This document shows, in pieces, positions 1 through 8,296 of a stretch of 64,000 bases of DNA; position 1 is the first letter of the stretch; the number at the start of each line of letters is the position of its first letter. The stretch spans positions 1 to 64,000 of the forward strand of contig NZ_VOBN01000009.1 in assembly GCF_008370045.1 (NCBI RefSeq), in the 5' to 3' direction. Position numbers and translations under genes: made by a program. The stretch comes from Pseudomonas sp. ANT_J12 (GTDB lineage Bacteria > Pseudomonadota > Gammaproteobacteria > Pseudomonadales > Pseudomonadaceae). The notes beneath the pieces are model-generated. The model was not told the DNA's origin. It saw only the letters and a list, made by a program, of their open reading frames with translations, and searched no databases.

Positions 1-28
1 CATTCAACAACGATGTCGACTGACACGA

Positions 29-59
29 CGCCTTCGCGGGCAAGCCTCGCTCCTGCAGG
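29..59. repeat. REP palindrome
   Basis: Copy of the main REP family of this genome (core CGCGGGCAAGCCTCGCTCC). Similar copies lie near 6200, 6365, 16195-16884, 23824, 30319 and 63965. It sits upstream of the first gene and marks the end of the preceding transcription unit. Confidence 0.85.
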
Positions 60-136
60 TCCGTGTGAAATAGTTGACCAAGCACTTGCTCGGTTGACTA
101 CGCTTGCTCCAGACCAAAAACAAAGGAGCAAGTCGC

Positions 137-1804
137 ATGCCTGCTGCTTTTCGTTTGCCGCTGGACGTGTTCTACGAACGTGAAGCCCGCCATCCCCGCC
201 AGCGCTTTCTGGTCCAGCCACTGGGCGGCGGCCAGGTCGAGACACTGAGCTGGGCCGATGTCGGCCATCAAGCCCGCTGCGCCGCTCATTGGTTGCGCGC
301 CCGGGAACTGCCCCAAGGCAGCCACATCGCCTTGATCTCGAAAAACTGCGCCCACTGGATCATCGCCGATCTGGCGATCTGGATGGCCGGGCATGTGTCA
401 GTGCCGCTTTACCCCAACCTCACTGCTGAATCCGTGGCCCAAGTGCTGGAACACTCCGAGGCGGCGCTGGCGTTTGTCGGCAAACTGGATGATTGGCCCG
501 GCATGTCTCGCGGCGTCAGCCCGGACCTGCCGACCATCAGCCTGCCGCTGCATCCGCCGGGCGCCTTCAATTTCAGCTGGGACGACCTGCAGAAAAGCTC
601 GCCGATCCAGGACGACCCGAAACCCGCCGCCGAGCAATTGGCGACCATCATCTATACCTCCGGCACCACCGGCCTGCCCAAAGGCGTGATGCACAGCTTC
701 GGCAACCTCGGCTTCGCCACCACCCGTGGCACGCAGTTGTTCGGCCTCAGCGAGTCGGACCGGTTGCTGTCCTATCTGCCGCTGTGCCATGTCGCCGAGC
801 GGATGTTCGTCGAGCTGGCGTCGATCTACACCGGACAAACCGTGTTTTTTGCCGAGAGCCTCGACACCTTCCTCACCGATCTGCAGCGCGCGCGCCCGAC
901 CGCGATGTTCGGCGTGCCGCGCATCTGGACCAAATTCCAGATGGGCGTGTACAGCAAGATCCCGGCAAAACGCCTGGATTTCCTGCTCGGCCTGCCCTTT
1001 ATCGGCAAGCGGGTCGGGCACAAAGTCCTCGCCGGGCTGGGGCTTGATGCGCTGCGCGTGGCCCTGTCCGGCGCCGCGCCAGTGCCGCAGACCTTGCTGC
1101 TGTGGTACCGCAAACTCGGGCTGGACGTGCTGGAGGTATACGGCATGACCGAAAGTTGCGGGTACTCGCACATCGGCCGGCCAGGAGACGACAAGCCGGG
1201 CTGGATCGGCAAGCCGTGTCCGGAGGTTGAAGTGCGGATCGCCGAGACCGGGGAGGTCTTGGTGCGCAGCGGCGCGACCATGCTCGGCTATTTCAAGGAG
1301 CCGGAAAAAACCGCCGATACGATCACCGAGGACGGCTTCCTGCGCACCGGTGACAAGGGCGAGCAGGACGCCGAAGGCCACTTGCGCCTGACCGGGCGCC
1401 TGAAGGAAATCTTCAAGACCAGCAAAGGCAAATACGTGGCCCCGGCACCGATCGAAAATCGCCTGGCGGTGCATTCGCGGATCGAGCAGGTGTGCGTGGT
1501 GGGCGATGGCTTGAGTGCGCCGATGGGATTGTGCGTGCTGTCGGCGGTGGGTTTGCAGGATGCCGCCAGTTCAGCGCGCAACGCTTTGCATTCGAGCCTG
1601 GAAAAACTCCTGGAAGAGGTCAACGGCGCCCTCGATAAACATGAACGCTTGCGCCGCCTGGTGGTGGTCAAGGACAGCTGGGCGGTGGAAAACGGCTTCC
1701 TGACCCCGACCCTGAAGATCAAGCGCAACGTGATCGAAGCCGCGTACGGGGCGCGCTTCGAAGAATGGAGCGAGCGCAATGAAGCGGTGCTGTGGCAGGA
1801 TTGA
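137..1804 (+). CDS. AMP-binding long-chain acyl-CoA ligase family protein
   Basis: This 555-residue protein is an ANL-superfamily adenylate-forming enzyme that most likely activates a fatty or other carboxylic acid to its CoA thioester. The AMP-binding P-loop YTSGTTGLPKG is near residues 172-182, YGMTES near 334, TGD near 404, and a GRLKEIFKTSKGKYVAP block near 420 resembles the C-terminal hinge and lysine motif of long-chain acyl-CoA synthetases. I chose the ATG at 137 because AAAGGAG lies about 8 nt upstream; an in-frame start at 104 has no such site. A thioesterase gene follows after 32 nt, probably in the same operon. The exact substrate cannot be read from the sequence. Confidence 0.9.
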   Translation: MPAAFRLPLDVFYEREARHPRQRFLVQPLGGGQVETLSWADVGHQARCAAHWLRARELPQGSHIALISKNCAHWIIADLAIWMAGHVSVPLYPNLTAESVAQVLEHSEAALAFVGKLDDWPGMSRGVSPDLPTISLPLHPPGAFNFSWDDLQKSSPIQDDPKPAAEQLATIIYTSGTTGLPKGVMHSFGNLGFATTRGTQLFGLSESDRLLSYLPLCHVAERMFVELASIYTGQTVFFAESLDTFLTDLQRARPTAMFGVPRIWTKFQMGVYSKIPAKRLDFLLGLPFIGKRVGHKVLAGLGLDALRVALSGAAPVPQTLLLWYRKLGLDVLEVYGMTESCGYSHIGRPGDDKPGWIGKPCPEVEVRIAETGEVLVRSGATMLGYFKEPEKTADTITEDGFLRTGDKGEQDAEGHLRLTGRLKEIFKTSKGKYVAPAPIENRLAVHSRIEQVCVVGDGLSAPMGLCVLSAVGLQDAASSARNALHSSLEKLLEEVNGALDKHERLRRLVVVKDSWAVENGFLTPTLKIKRNVIEAAYGARFEEWSERNEAVLWQD

Positions 1805-1836
1805 GCGACGAACACCCTCAATAAAGGAAGTCAGCG

Positions 1837-2280
1837 ATGAGTCTGTGGCGTACCGCTCCCAACATTGAACAATTGAACGCGATCCAGAAAAACACCATCG
1901 GCGAAGTGCTGGATATTCGCTTCGAAGCCTTCGACGACGAGTCCCTGAGCGCCAGCATGGTCATCGACCATCGCACTCATCAGCCTTACGGGTTGCTGCA
2001 CGGCGGCGCCTCGGTGGTGCTGGCCGAAACCGTAGGCTCGATGGCCAGTTACCTGTGCATCGATGCCAGCAAGTTCTATTGCGTGGGCCTGGAAATCAAC
2101 GCCAACCACTTGCGCGGCTTGCGCAGCGGGCGGGTGACGGCGGTGGCCAAGGCGATCCATATCGGCCGCACCACCCATGTGTGGGATATCCGTTTGACCA
2201 GTGATGAGGGCAAGGCCAGTTGTGTGTCGCGGTTGACCATGGCGGTGGTGCCGTTGGGGGAGAATCCTCCTTCCCGTTAA
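1837..2280 (+). CDS. PaaI-type hotdog-fold thioesterase
   Basis: A 147-residue acyl-CoA thioesterase of the PaaI/YbdB hotdog family. The HGGASVVLAETVGS block near residue 54 is the conserved active-site helix, where the acidic residue polarises water. The length is typical of the family. A ribosome binding site (AAAGGAAG) precedes the ATG. It lies just downstream of the acyl-CoA ligase, so the pair probably makes and hydrolyses CoA esters of the same substrate class, or acts in CoA recycling. The substrate is unknown. Confidence 0.88.
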   Translation: MSLWRTAPNIEQLNAIQKNTIGEVLDIRFEAFDDESLSASMVIDHRTHQPYGLLHGGASVVLAETVGSMASYLCIDASKFYCVGLEINANHLRGLRSGRVTAVAKAIHIGRTTHVWDIRLTSDEGKASCVSRLTMAVVPLGENPPSR

Positions 2281-2305
2281 ACGACGTTCTATCGGCCGAG
2301 CAATA

Positions 2306-2339
2306 CCTGTGGCGAGGGAGCAAGCTCCCTCGCCACAGG
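2306..2339. repeat. Perfect palindromic REP-like hairpin
   Basis: A near-perfect palindrome centred on GGGAGCAAGCTCCC with arms reading GTGGCGAGGGAGC and its complement. This is a second REP class found widely in fluorescent pseudomonads. It has no T-run, so it is not a simple intrinsic terminator, but it may stabilise the 3' end of the upstream mRNA. Confidence 0.85.
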
Positions 2340-2465
2340 GGGGTAATGCCGGATTGCCCATAGCCATGGCCAGACTGTCATCATTCCTGTCAGTTACGGT
2401 CATTGCTGTAGTCCACTGTCTTACGGACAATCAACCCCACGTTTCTCGCCCATGGATTGACCGGT

Positions 2466-3272
2466 ATGTCGCAGCAGATCTTTTTCGCCCACGCCAATGG
2501 CTTTCCTTCGGGGACCTACGGCAAGTTGTTCGCGGCGTTGGCACCTGAATATCAGGTGACGCATCTGGAGCAGCACGCCCATGACCCGCGTTTCCCGGCC
2601 GATGACAACTGGCGCAACCTGGTGGACGAGTTGATCCATCACCTGAAGCGACAGCCGGAACCGGTCTGGGGCGTCGGCCATTCCTTCGGCGGTGTGCTGC
2701 ACTTGCACGCGGCGCTGCGTTGCCCCGAGTTGTATCGCGGGGTGGTGATGCTCGATTCGCCGGTGCTGACCCGCGCCGATCAATGGGTGATCCTCGCCGC
2801 CAAGCGTTTCGGTTTCATTGATCGCCTGACGCCCGCCGGGCGCACCCTGGGCCGGCGTGAAGAGTTCGCCGACCTGGACAGCGCCCGCCGCTATTTCGCC
2901 GGCAAAACCCTGTTTCGCGGTTTCGACCCGGAATGCTTCGACGCCTACCTGCAACACGGTTTGCACAAAGTCGGCGACAAGCTGCGCCTGCGCTTCGACC
3001 CCGCCACGGAAATCAGCATCTACCGCGGCGTACCCCACACCAGCCCCGGCCGCGCCCGGCAGTTGAAAGTGCCGCTGGCGGTGGTGCGCGGCAATAACAG
3101 CCGCGTGGTCATGCGCCATCACGCCAGCTCCGTCGGGCGTATGCCGTTCGGCGAGTCCTTGACCATGCCTGGCGGCCACATGTTTCCCCTCGAACGTCCC
3201 CAGGACACCGCCACGTTGCTGAAGAACCTGTTCAGCCGCTGGGAAGGTCGCCGCCAGCAGGATTGCGCATGA
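2466..3272 (+). CDS. Alpha/beta hydrolase
   Basis: A 268-residue alpha/beta-hydrolase-fold protein. The nucleophile elbow GHSFGG is near residue 70 and a late GGHMFPLERP supplies the likely catalytic histidine; the N-terminal FAHANGFPSGTY resembles the oxyanion region of this family. I prefer the ATG at 2466 to the in-frame TTG at 2457, and neither has a strong ribosome binding site. Its stop overlaps the start of the next hydrolase by ATGA, so the two are co-translated. The substrate is unknown; esterase or lipase activity is the family expectation. Confidence 0.85.
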   Translation: MSQQIFFAHANGFPSGTYGKLFAALAPEYQVTHLEQHAHDPRFPADDNWRNLVDELIHHLKRQPEPVWGVGHSFGGVLHLHAALRCPELYRGVVMLDSPVLTRADQWVILAAKRFGFIDRLTPAGRTLGRREEFADLDSARRYFAGKTLFRGFDPECFDAYLQHGLHKVGDKLRLRFDPATEISIYRGVPHTSPGRARQLKVPLAVVRGNNSRVVMRHHASSVGRMPFGESLTMPGGHMFPLERPQDTATLLKNLFSRWEGRRQQDCA

Positions 3273-4123
3273 GCAGCGTCGTCGAAGAAGTGCGTCTGAG
3301 CCTGCCGCACATCGAGTTGGCGGCGCACTTGTCGGGGCCCGAGGATGGCTTGCCGGTGATCGCCTTGCACGGCTGGCTGGACAACGCCAACAGCTTTGCC
3401 CGGTTGGCACCCAGGCTCAAAGGCTTGCGGATTATTGCCCTGGACATGGCCGGCCACGGTCACTCCGGGCATCGGCCGATAGGCGCTGGCTACGCGATGT
3501 GGGATTACGCCCACGATGTACTGCAAGTCGCCGAACAGCTTGGACTCAAGAAATTTGCGCTGCTGGGCCACTCCATGGGCGCGATCGCTTCGTTGATCGT
3601 CGCCGGGTCGATGCCGGAGCGTGTCACCCATCTGGCCCTGATCGATGGCGTCATTCCTCCTACAGACAAAGGCGAAAACGCTGCCGAACGCATGGGCATG
3701 GCCCTGCAAGCGCAACTGGATCTGCGGGAGAAGCGCAAACCGGTCTACACCACCCTTGATCGCGCTGTCGAAGCCCGGATGAAAGGCCTGGTGGCGGTCA
3801 GTCGCGAAGCCGCCGAACTGCTGGCGCAACGGGGCCTGATGCCGGTGCCGGGCGGCTACACCTGGCGTACCGACAGCCGCCTGACGCTACCGTCGCCGCT
3901 GCGCCTGACCCAGGAACAGGCGATGGCCTTCGTGCAGCGCATCACTTGTCCTACGCGGCTGGTGGTGGCGGCCGACGGCATGCTCGCCAAACATCCGGAG
4001 TTGCTGGAGCGACTACCCTTTAGCCGAGAACAGCTGCCAGGTGGCCATCATTTGCACCTGAATGACGAGCCTGGCGCCGATCTTGTCGCAGACTGTTTCA
4101 ATCGGTTCTTCGCCGTTCCTTGA
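3269..4123 (+). CDS. Alpha/beta hydrolase (second of a tandem pair)
   Basis: A 284-residue alpha/beta hydrolase. An HGWLDNANSF oxyanion-hole motif is near residue 33, the nucleophile elbow GHSMGA near residue 100, and GGHHLHL near the C terminus carries the presumed catalytic histidine. The ATG at 3269 overlaps the stop of the preceding hydrolase; the upstream in-frame TTG at 3263 is less likely. The two hydrolases are different enough not to be a recent tandem duplication. Together with the ligase and thioesterase upstream they suggest a small acyl-ester metabolism cluster, but no pathway can be named. Confidence 0.85.
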   Translation: MSSVVEEVRLSLPHIELAAHLSGPEDGLPVIALHGWLDNANSFARLAPRLKGLRIIALDMAGHGHSGHRPIGAGYAMWDYAHDVLQVAEQLGLKKFALLGHSMGAIASLIVAGSMPERVTHLALIDGVIPPTDKGENAAERMGMALQAQLDLREKRKPVYTTLDRAVEARMKGLVAVSREAAELLAQRGLMPVPGGYTWRTDSRLTLPSPLRLTQEQAMAFVQRITCPTRLVVAADGMLAKHPELLERLPFSREQLPGGHHLHLNDEPGADLVADCFNRFFAVP

Positions 4124-4173
4124 CTTGCGACGGGCAACTGCCGAGGCTGGGCGGGTTGAAAAGGGAGACAACC

Positions 4174-4242
4174 ATGATCGATCTCTACACCGCAGCGACC
4201 CCGAATGGCCTCGCGGTCGCCCAGGCCATGCTTATCCAATGA
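4174..4242 (+). pseudogene. 22-codon remnant of a glutathione S-transferase gene, coupled to the next gene
   Basis: A short ORF with a good ribosome binding site (AAGGGAG) starts MIDLYTAATPNG, the exact opening expected of YfcG-type glutathione S-transferases. It then reads LAVAQAMLIQ and stops. The GST thioredoxin fold is therefore lost after residue 12. The stop overlaps the ATG of the DUF4892 gene (ATGA), so the remnant may now act as a translated leader feeding ribosomes into that gene. The GST origin is recognised from family knowledge; the deletion event is inferred. Confidence 0.65.
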
Positions 4243-5057
4243 GCCTGCCTAAGCGTTCACTCAGCCTGTTGGCATTGTGTTGTTTCAGTCCGATGTTATT
4301 TGCAGCCGATGTTCCGGGCAGCCAGGACCTGCCGATCGTGCCGCGCCTGGCCGATGCGCAGATCGTCGACTATCGCCCGCCGATGGAGCTTGAGCGGATC
4401 TATCCGCTGGGCTCGATTCGCAAGATCAGCGGTCAGTTGCGCTTCGATGGTCAGGTCAGCGCCCGAGGGCAAACCACTTCGGTAACTTACGAATTGCCGC
4501 CGGAGCATGCCTCCACCGAAGCCTTTACCGTCGCCCGCGAAGCCTTGCAGAAGCAGGGCGCGGAACTGCTGTTCTGGTGCCAGGCCCGGGATTGCGGCGA
4601 AAGCAGCCTGTGGGCCAATGAAGTCTTTGGCAACTCCAAGCTCTATGGCGCGGACGAGCAACAGGCGTATCTGCTGTTGCGGCTGGCGGCCCCCAAGGAC
4701 AATTCGCTGGTGGCGCTCTACAGCATCACCCGGGGCAATCGCAAAGCGTACCTGCACGTCGAACAGTTTGAATCGGCGGCGCCGCTGGGGGATTTGTTGC
4801 CCACCTCTGCAACGTTGCTGCGCCAGCTCAAAAGCACCGGCGAGCTCGACTTCCCGAAACTGAATGCCGATCCCGATGACACCTGGCTGCGCTTGATTTC
4901 CCGTGGCCTGAACCTCGACACCACGTTGCGGGTCAGTGTTTCCGGGGCCAAGGCCGAAGCCTGGCGCCAGGCGCTGATCGCCCAGGGCGTGCGGGCGGCG
5001 CGCATGGAAACCGGCAGTGTCGATGGCTCTGGCCTGCACGTCGAACTGTTGCGATAA
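4239..5057 (+). CDS. DUF4892 domain exported protein
   Basis: A 272-residue protein with a clear signal peptide: MSLPKRSLSLLALCCFSPMLFA with predicted cleavage after FAADV near residue 23. The mature part resembles the DUF4892 family known mainly from Pseudomonas, including a paired-cysteine stretch (FWCQARDCGESS) near residue 115. It probably acts in the periplasm or outer envelope; no enzymatic motif is visible. I chose the ATG at 4239 because it begins exactly at the signal peptide, although the frame is open further upstream. It is translationally coupled to the GST remnant before it. Confidence 0.82.
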   Translation: MSLPKRSLSLLALCCFSPMLFAADVPGSQDLPIVPRLADAQIVDYRPPMELERIYPLGSIRKISGQLRFDGQVSARGQTTSVTYELPPEHASTEAFTVAREALQKQGAELLFWCQARDCGESSLWANEVFGNSKLYGADEQQAYLLLRLAAPKDNSLVALYSITRGNRKAYLHVEQFESAAPLGDLLPTSATLLRQLKSTGELDFPKLNADPDDTWLRLISRGLNLDTTLRVSVSGAKAEAWRQALIAQGVRAARMETGSVDGSGLHVELLR

Positions 5058-5126
5058 GCTGCATCAGGCGAACGTGATCCTCACGTTCGCCTACTCTTTG
5101 GCTGTCTGACTTTTTTCGAGATTTCG

Positions 5127-6179
5127 ATGATCAATAACGATCGGCTATTGGTGCAGATTCTGCTCCTGGTGCTGTTTGGCGCGAGCTTCTGGGTGATGGC
5201 GCCGTTCTGGTCGGCGCTGTTCTGGGGCGCAGTGCTGGCGTTTGCCAGTTGGCCGCTGATGCGCTTGCTGACCCGTTGGCTCAACGGGCGTGAATCCCTG
5301 GCGGCGGCCTTGCTGACCCTGGGCTGGATGTTGCTGGTGGCGGTGCCATTGGTGTGGCTGGGTTTCAACCTGGCGGATCACGTGCGCGATGCCACGGTGT
5401 TCATCAAGGATGTGCAGGTCGATGGCCTGCCGGAAGCACCGGTCTGGCTGGGCAGCATTCCCTTGGTCGGTGAGCGGCTGGTGGGAATCTGGAACAGCAT
5501 TGACGAGCAGGGCGCAGCGATGATGCTGGCGATCAAGCCTTATCTCGGGCAGGTCGGCAACTGGTTGCTGGCGCGCAGTGCGCAGATCGGCGGCGGCATT
5601 CTCGAACTGACGTTGAGCATTGTCTTTGTGTTCTTTTTCTACCGGGACGGGCCGCGATTGGCGGCGTTTGTCCATAGCTTGCTGTCACGCCTGATCGGTG
5701 ACCGCGCCGGGTATTACATCGAACTTGTCGCCGGCACTGTGCAACGGGTGGTCAATGGCGTGATCGGCACAGCGGCAGCCCAGGCAGTCCTGGCGTTGAT
5801 CGGCTTCCTGATTGCCGGGGTGCCCGGGGCGCTGGTGCTGGGGATCGTGACGTTCATGTTGAGCCTGATTCCGATGGGCCCACCACTGATCTGGATCCCG
5901 GCCACGGCGTGGCTGGCGTGGAAGGGTGAATACGGGATGGCGGTGTTCCTCGGCATCTGGGGCACGTTCATCATCAGCGGCGTGGACAACGTACTGAAAC
6001 CGTACCTGATCAGCCGCGGCGGGAACCTGCCGTTGGTGATCGTGCTGCTGGGGGTGTTTGGCGGGTTGATTGCGTTCGGGTTTATCGGGTTGTTCATCGG
6101 GCCGACATTGTTGGCGGTGGCGTACAGCCTGTTGACTGACTGGAGCAAAAGCCAGGCGCGCGTCGAAGACCGACGCTGA
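5127..6179 (+). CDS. AI-2E family transporter (PerM/YdiK-like)
   Basis: A 350-residue polytopic inner-membrane protein of the AI-2 exporter superfamily (UPF0118). Hydrophobic pairs near residues 8-45 and 60-85 are followed by a soluble stretch, then a run of membrane segments from about residue 150 to the end. The conserved C-terminal region has PMGPPLIWIPA and a GVDNVLKPYLISRGG signature typical of the family. Members are proposed to be exporters or Na+/H+-linked transporters; the true substrate here is unknown. A terminator at 6318-6351 lies downstream. Confidence 0.9.
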   Translation: MINNDRLLVQILLLVLFGASFWVMAPFWSALFWGAVLAFASWPLMRLLTRWLNGRESLAAALLTLGWMLLVAVPLVWLGFNLADHVRDATVFIKDVQVDGLPEAPVWLGSIPLVGERLVGIWNSIDEQGAAMMLAIKPYLGQVGNWLLARSAQIGGGILELTLSIVFVFFFYRDGPRLAAFVHSLLSRLIGDRAGYYIELVAGTVQRVVNGVIGTAAAQAVLALIGFLIAGVPGALVLGIVTFMLSLIPMGPPLIWIPATAWLAWKGEYGMAVFLGIWGTFIISGVDNVLKPYLISRGGNLPLVIVLLGVFGGLIAFGFIGLFIGPTLLAVAYSLLTDWSKSQARVEDRR

Positions 6180-6481
6180 TTTTGTGTCTGTGATGGCCTC
6201 TTCGCGGGCAAGTCGGATCGCCGCACCGCTCGCTCCTACAGGTCCGCGTCGTTCGAACATCGCGACCTGACGCAAACCCTGGAGCTGCCGAAGGCTGCGA
6301 TCTTTTGATCTTCAAAGCCCACTGAACCTGTGAAGTTCAGTGGGTTTTTTTGTGGCTGTGATGGCCTCTTCGCGGGCAAGCCTTGCTCCTACAGGTCCGC
6401 GTCGTTCGAACATCGCGACCTGACGCAAACCCTGTGGGAGAGAGCGGTGCTGCGATCCGACTTGCCCGCGAAGCTTTTGGG
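6180..6481. repeat. Intergenic REP and direct-repeat block
   Basis: This gap carries three REP-like segments and a perfect 50-bp direct repeat (6232-6281 and 6385-6434), each copy preceded by the same GATGGCCTCTTCGCGGGCAAG. It also has one copy of a second repeat (GCTGCCGAAGGCTGCGATC, from 6284) and an intrinsic terminator in the middle. No coding sequence with a convincing ribosome binding site was found. Confidence 0.85.
6318..6351 (+). terminator. Intrinsic terminator after the AI-2E transporter
   Basis: A ten-base-pair stem CCCACTGAAC/GTTCAGTGGG with loop CTGTGAA, followed by seven T residues. It lies 139 nt after the stop codon of the transporter gene. Confidence 0.9.
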
Positions 6482-7117
6482 TCAGGTCGAGAGGTTCAGG
6501 TACTGACCGGTGCTCGCCACGTTATCGAGCGAATATTGCTTGGTCAGGTTGGCGATCATTTTGTTGATGGCTTCGCTGACGTTCGAATGGACGGTGGCGC
6601 TGTCGCTGTTTTGCTCGCGACTCGCCTGCAGGGCCGCTTTGAGTTCGTCGCTGCTGACGGTGCCGTCCTCGTTTTTGTCCAGGGCCGTGAAGATTTCCTT
6701 GCTGTCGGCCGTGCTGCCGGCGGCGCTCAGGCCGTTGCTCAGTTCATCGCTGCTGAGGTTGCCGTCGCCGTCGGCGTCCAGAGCGCCCAGCAACGCGTCG
6801 GCCAGGTCGGTATTCGGTGCCTGGCCCTGAGGCGGTGCGGGTGGGGCCATCGCGGCCATTTCCTCGCTGCTCAGGCTGCCGTTGTCATCGCTGTCGAGGT
6901 CGGTGAAGTGCTTGCTCAGGTCCGCCAACAGGCTATTGTCGGGTTTATCCGCCTGGGCGGTTTTCAGCTCGTCCTGGCTCACAGAGCCATCGCCATTGCT
7001 GTCGAGCTTGGTGAACAGCTCTTTCTGGAATTGCGCACGGCGGGCGGCGTTGGCCGTCGTGCTGCTGGTGCTCGTGCTGGTATAGCTCGTGTAGTTGCTG
7101 CTGACGCTACCGATCAT
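6482..7117 (-). CDS. EF-hand calcium-binding protein (XopAW-like)
   Basis: A 211-residue protein with a Ser/Thr-rich N terminus and four EF-hand loops, DSNGDGSVSQDE, DSDDNGSLSSEE, DADGDGNLSSDE and DKNEDGTVSSDE, arranged as two pairs; each keeps Asp at loop position 1 and Glu at position 12. There is no standard signal peptide. The domain plan resembles proteins annotated as XopAW-family type III effectors, but no secretion system lies in this window, so that label is only a family association. The ATG at 7117 has AGGAG 9 nt upstream; the GTG at 7126 would overlap it. It likely binds calcium; the partner is unknown. Confidence 0.85.
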   Translation of the reverse strand: MIGSVSSNYTSYTSTSTSSTTANAARRAQFQKELFTKLDSNGDGSVSQDELKTAQADKPDNSLLADLSKHFTDLDSDDNGSLSSEEMAAMAPPAPPQGQAPNTDLADALLGALDADGDGNLSSDELSNGLSAAGSTADSKEIFTALDKNEDGTVSSDELKAALQASREQNSDSATVHSNVSEAINKMIANLTKQYSLDNVASTGQYLNLST

Positions 7118-7246
7118 TGGGCTCACTCCTTTGGACGGAAAACCGGTGAGTGCACCGGCTTATGCAGCCTCAAGGGGCAAGTTGTCGTGGGTATGTGGCG
7201 TTTGTACCGATTGGTACACAGGGGGGGCAGCGACCGACCGATCTTT

Positions 7247-8296
7247 TCAAACGCGCGGCAGGTTAATGACCGCCGTGAGACCACCACCAGGCGTCTCTTC
7301 CAGGCTCAACCGCCCACCCAGGCGCTCCGCAGCCTCCCGGGCAATGGTCATGCCCAGGCCAACCCCGCCGGAGTTACGGTTGCGCGAACCCTCCAGCCGG
7401 AAGAACGGTTCGAACACCGCTTCACGCTTGTCCGCCGCAATCCCCGGCCCGTGATCGATCACCCGGATCACCAGATGTCCGCGGCTGTCTTCCAGGGTAA
7501 TCAGGGCTTCCCCGGCATAACGCAGGGCATTGTCGATCAGGTTGTTGATGCACGAGCGCAAGGCCATCGGCTGCACTTGCAGCGGCGCGCAATGCCCGCT
7601 GGCCTGGACGTTGGCGCCCTGGTCCTGGGCGTTTTCACTCAGGGATTCCACCAGCGCCTGCACGTCCATCCATTGCGGGGCTTCACTGGTGCGATGTTCG
7701 TGCAGGTAGGTGAGCGTGGCGTCGAGCATGTGAATCATGTCGTCCAGATCCTGACGCATCTGGCCTTGCAGCTTGTGGTCGTCGATCTGCTCCAGGCGCA
7801 GCTTGAGCCGCGACAACGGCGTGCGCAGGTCGTGGGACACCGCGCCGAGCATCCGCGAGCGTTGCTGCACTTGTTCGATAATCCGGCGCTGCATCTTATT
7901 GAACGTATGGGCCGCTTGCCGCGCTTCCCGTGGCCCGGACTCGTCCAGCGGCGGGCTGTCGAGGTTTTCGCTCAAGCGCTCGGCAGCATCGCTCAGGCGC
8001 TGGATCGGCCGGCTCAGCAGTTTGGCGCCGTACCAGGCGGCGATGATCAGCGAGACAAACTGAAAGGTCAGCGGCACCAACGGCCCGCCGAACCATGGTC
8101 GCGGCGGGCGATTGGCGAAGCGCGGGTCCATCGGCGGACGCCGCCCGTCAAAGTCCTCGGAGAACCCGGGCGGCGGTGGCGGGGGAGGCGGACCGTAATG
8201 GTGAAACCAGAAAAACGCCAACAGGTGCGCCAGGATGATCGCGATCAGCAGCACGCCAAACAGGCGGCCGAACAGCGTATCGAAGCGCGCCCGCAT
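7247..8296 (-). CDS. Sensor histidine kinase, EnvZ/RstB-like
   Basis: A 349-residue membrane sensor kinase. Transmembrane segments are near residues 13-31 and 72-89, enclosing a short periplasmic loop with eight consecutive prolines (residues 36-43). A HAMP-like linker follows, then the phosphoacceptor histidine in VSHDLRTPLSRL near 155 and an HATPase domain with NLIDNALRY and a DHGPGI G1 box. It phosphorylates the response regulator encoded just upstream (8296-9066), whose stop overlaps this start by one base (TGATG). The signal is unknown; the sensor loop is too small for a folded ligand domain. Confidence 0.92.
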   Translation of the reverse strand: MRARFDTLFGRLFGVLLIAIILAHLLAFFWFHHYGPPPPPPPPGFSEDFDGRRPPMDPRFANRPPRPWFGGPLVPLTFQFVSLIIAAWYGAKLLSRPIQRLSDAAERLSENLDSPPLDESGPREARQAAHTFNKMQRRIIEQVQQRSRMLGAVSHDLRTPLSRLKLRLEQIDDHKLQGQMRQDLDDMIHMLDATLTYLHEHRTSEAPQWMDVQALVESLSENAQDQGANVQASGHCAPLQVQPMALRSCINNLIDNALRYAGEALITLEDSRGHLVIRVIDHGPGIAADKREAVFEPFFRLEGSRNRNSGGVGLGMTIAREAAERLGGRLSLEETPGGGLTAVINLPRV

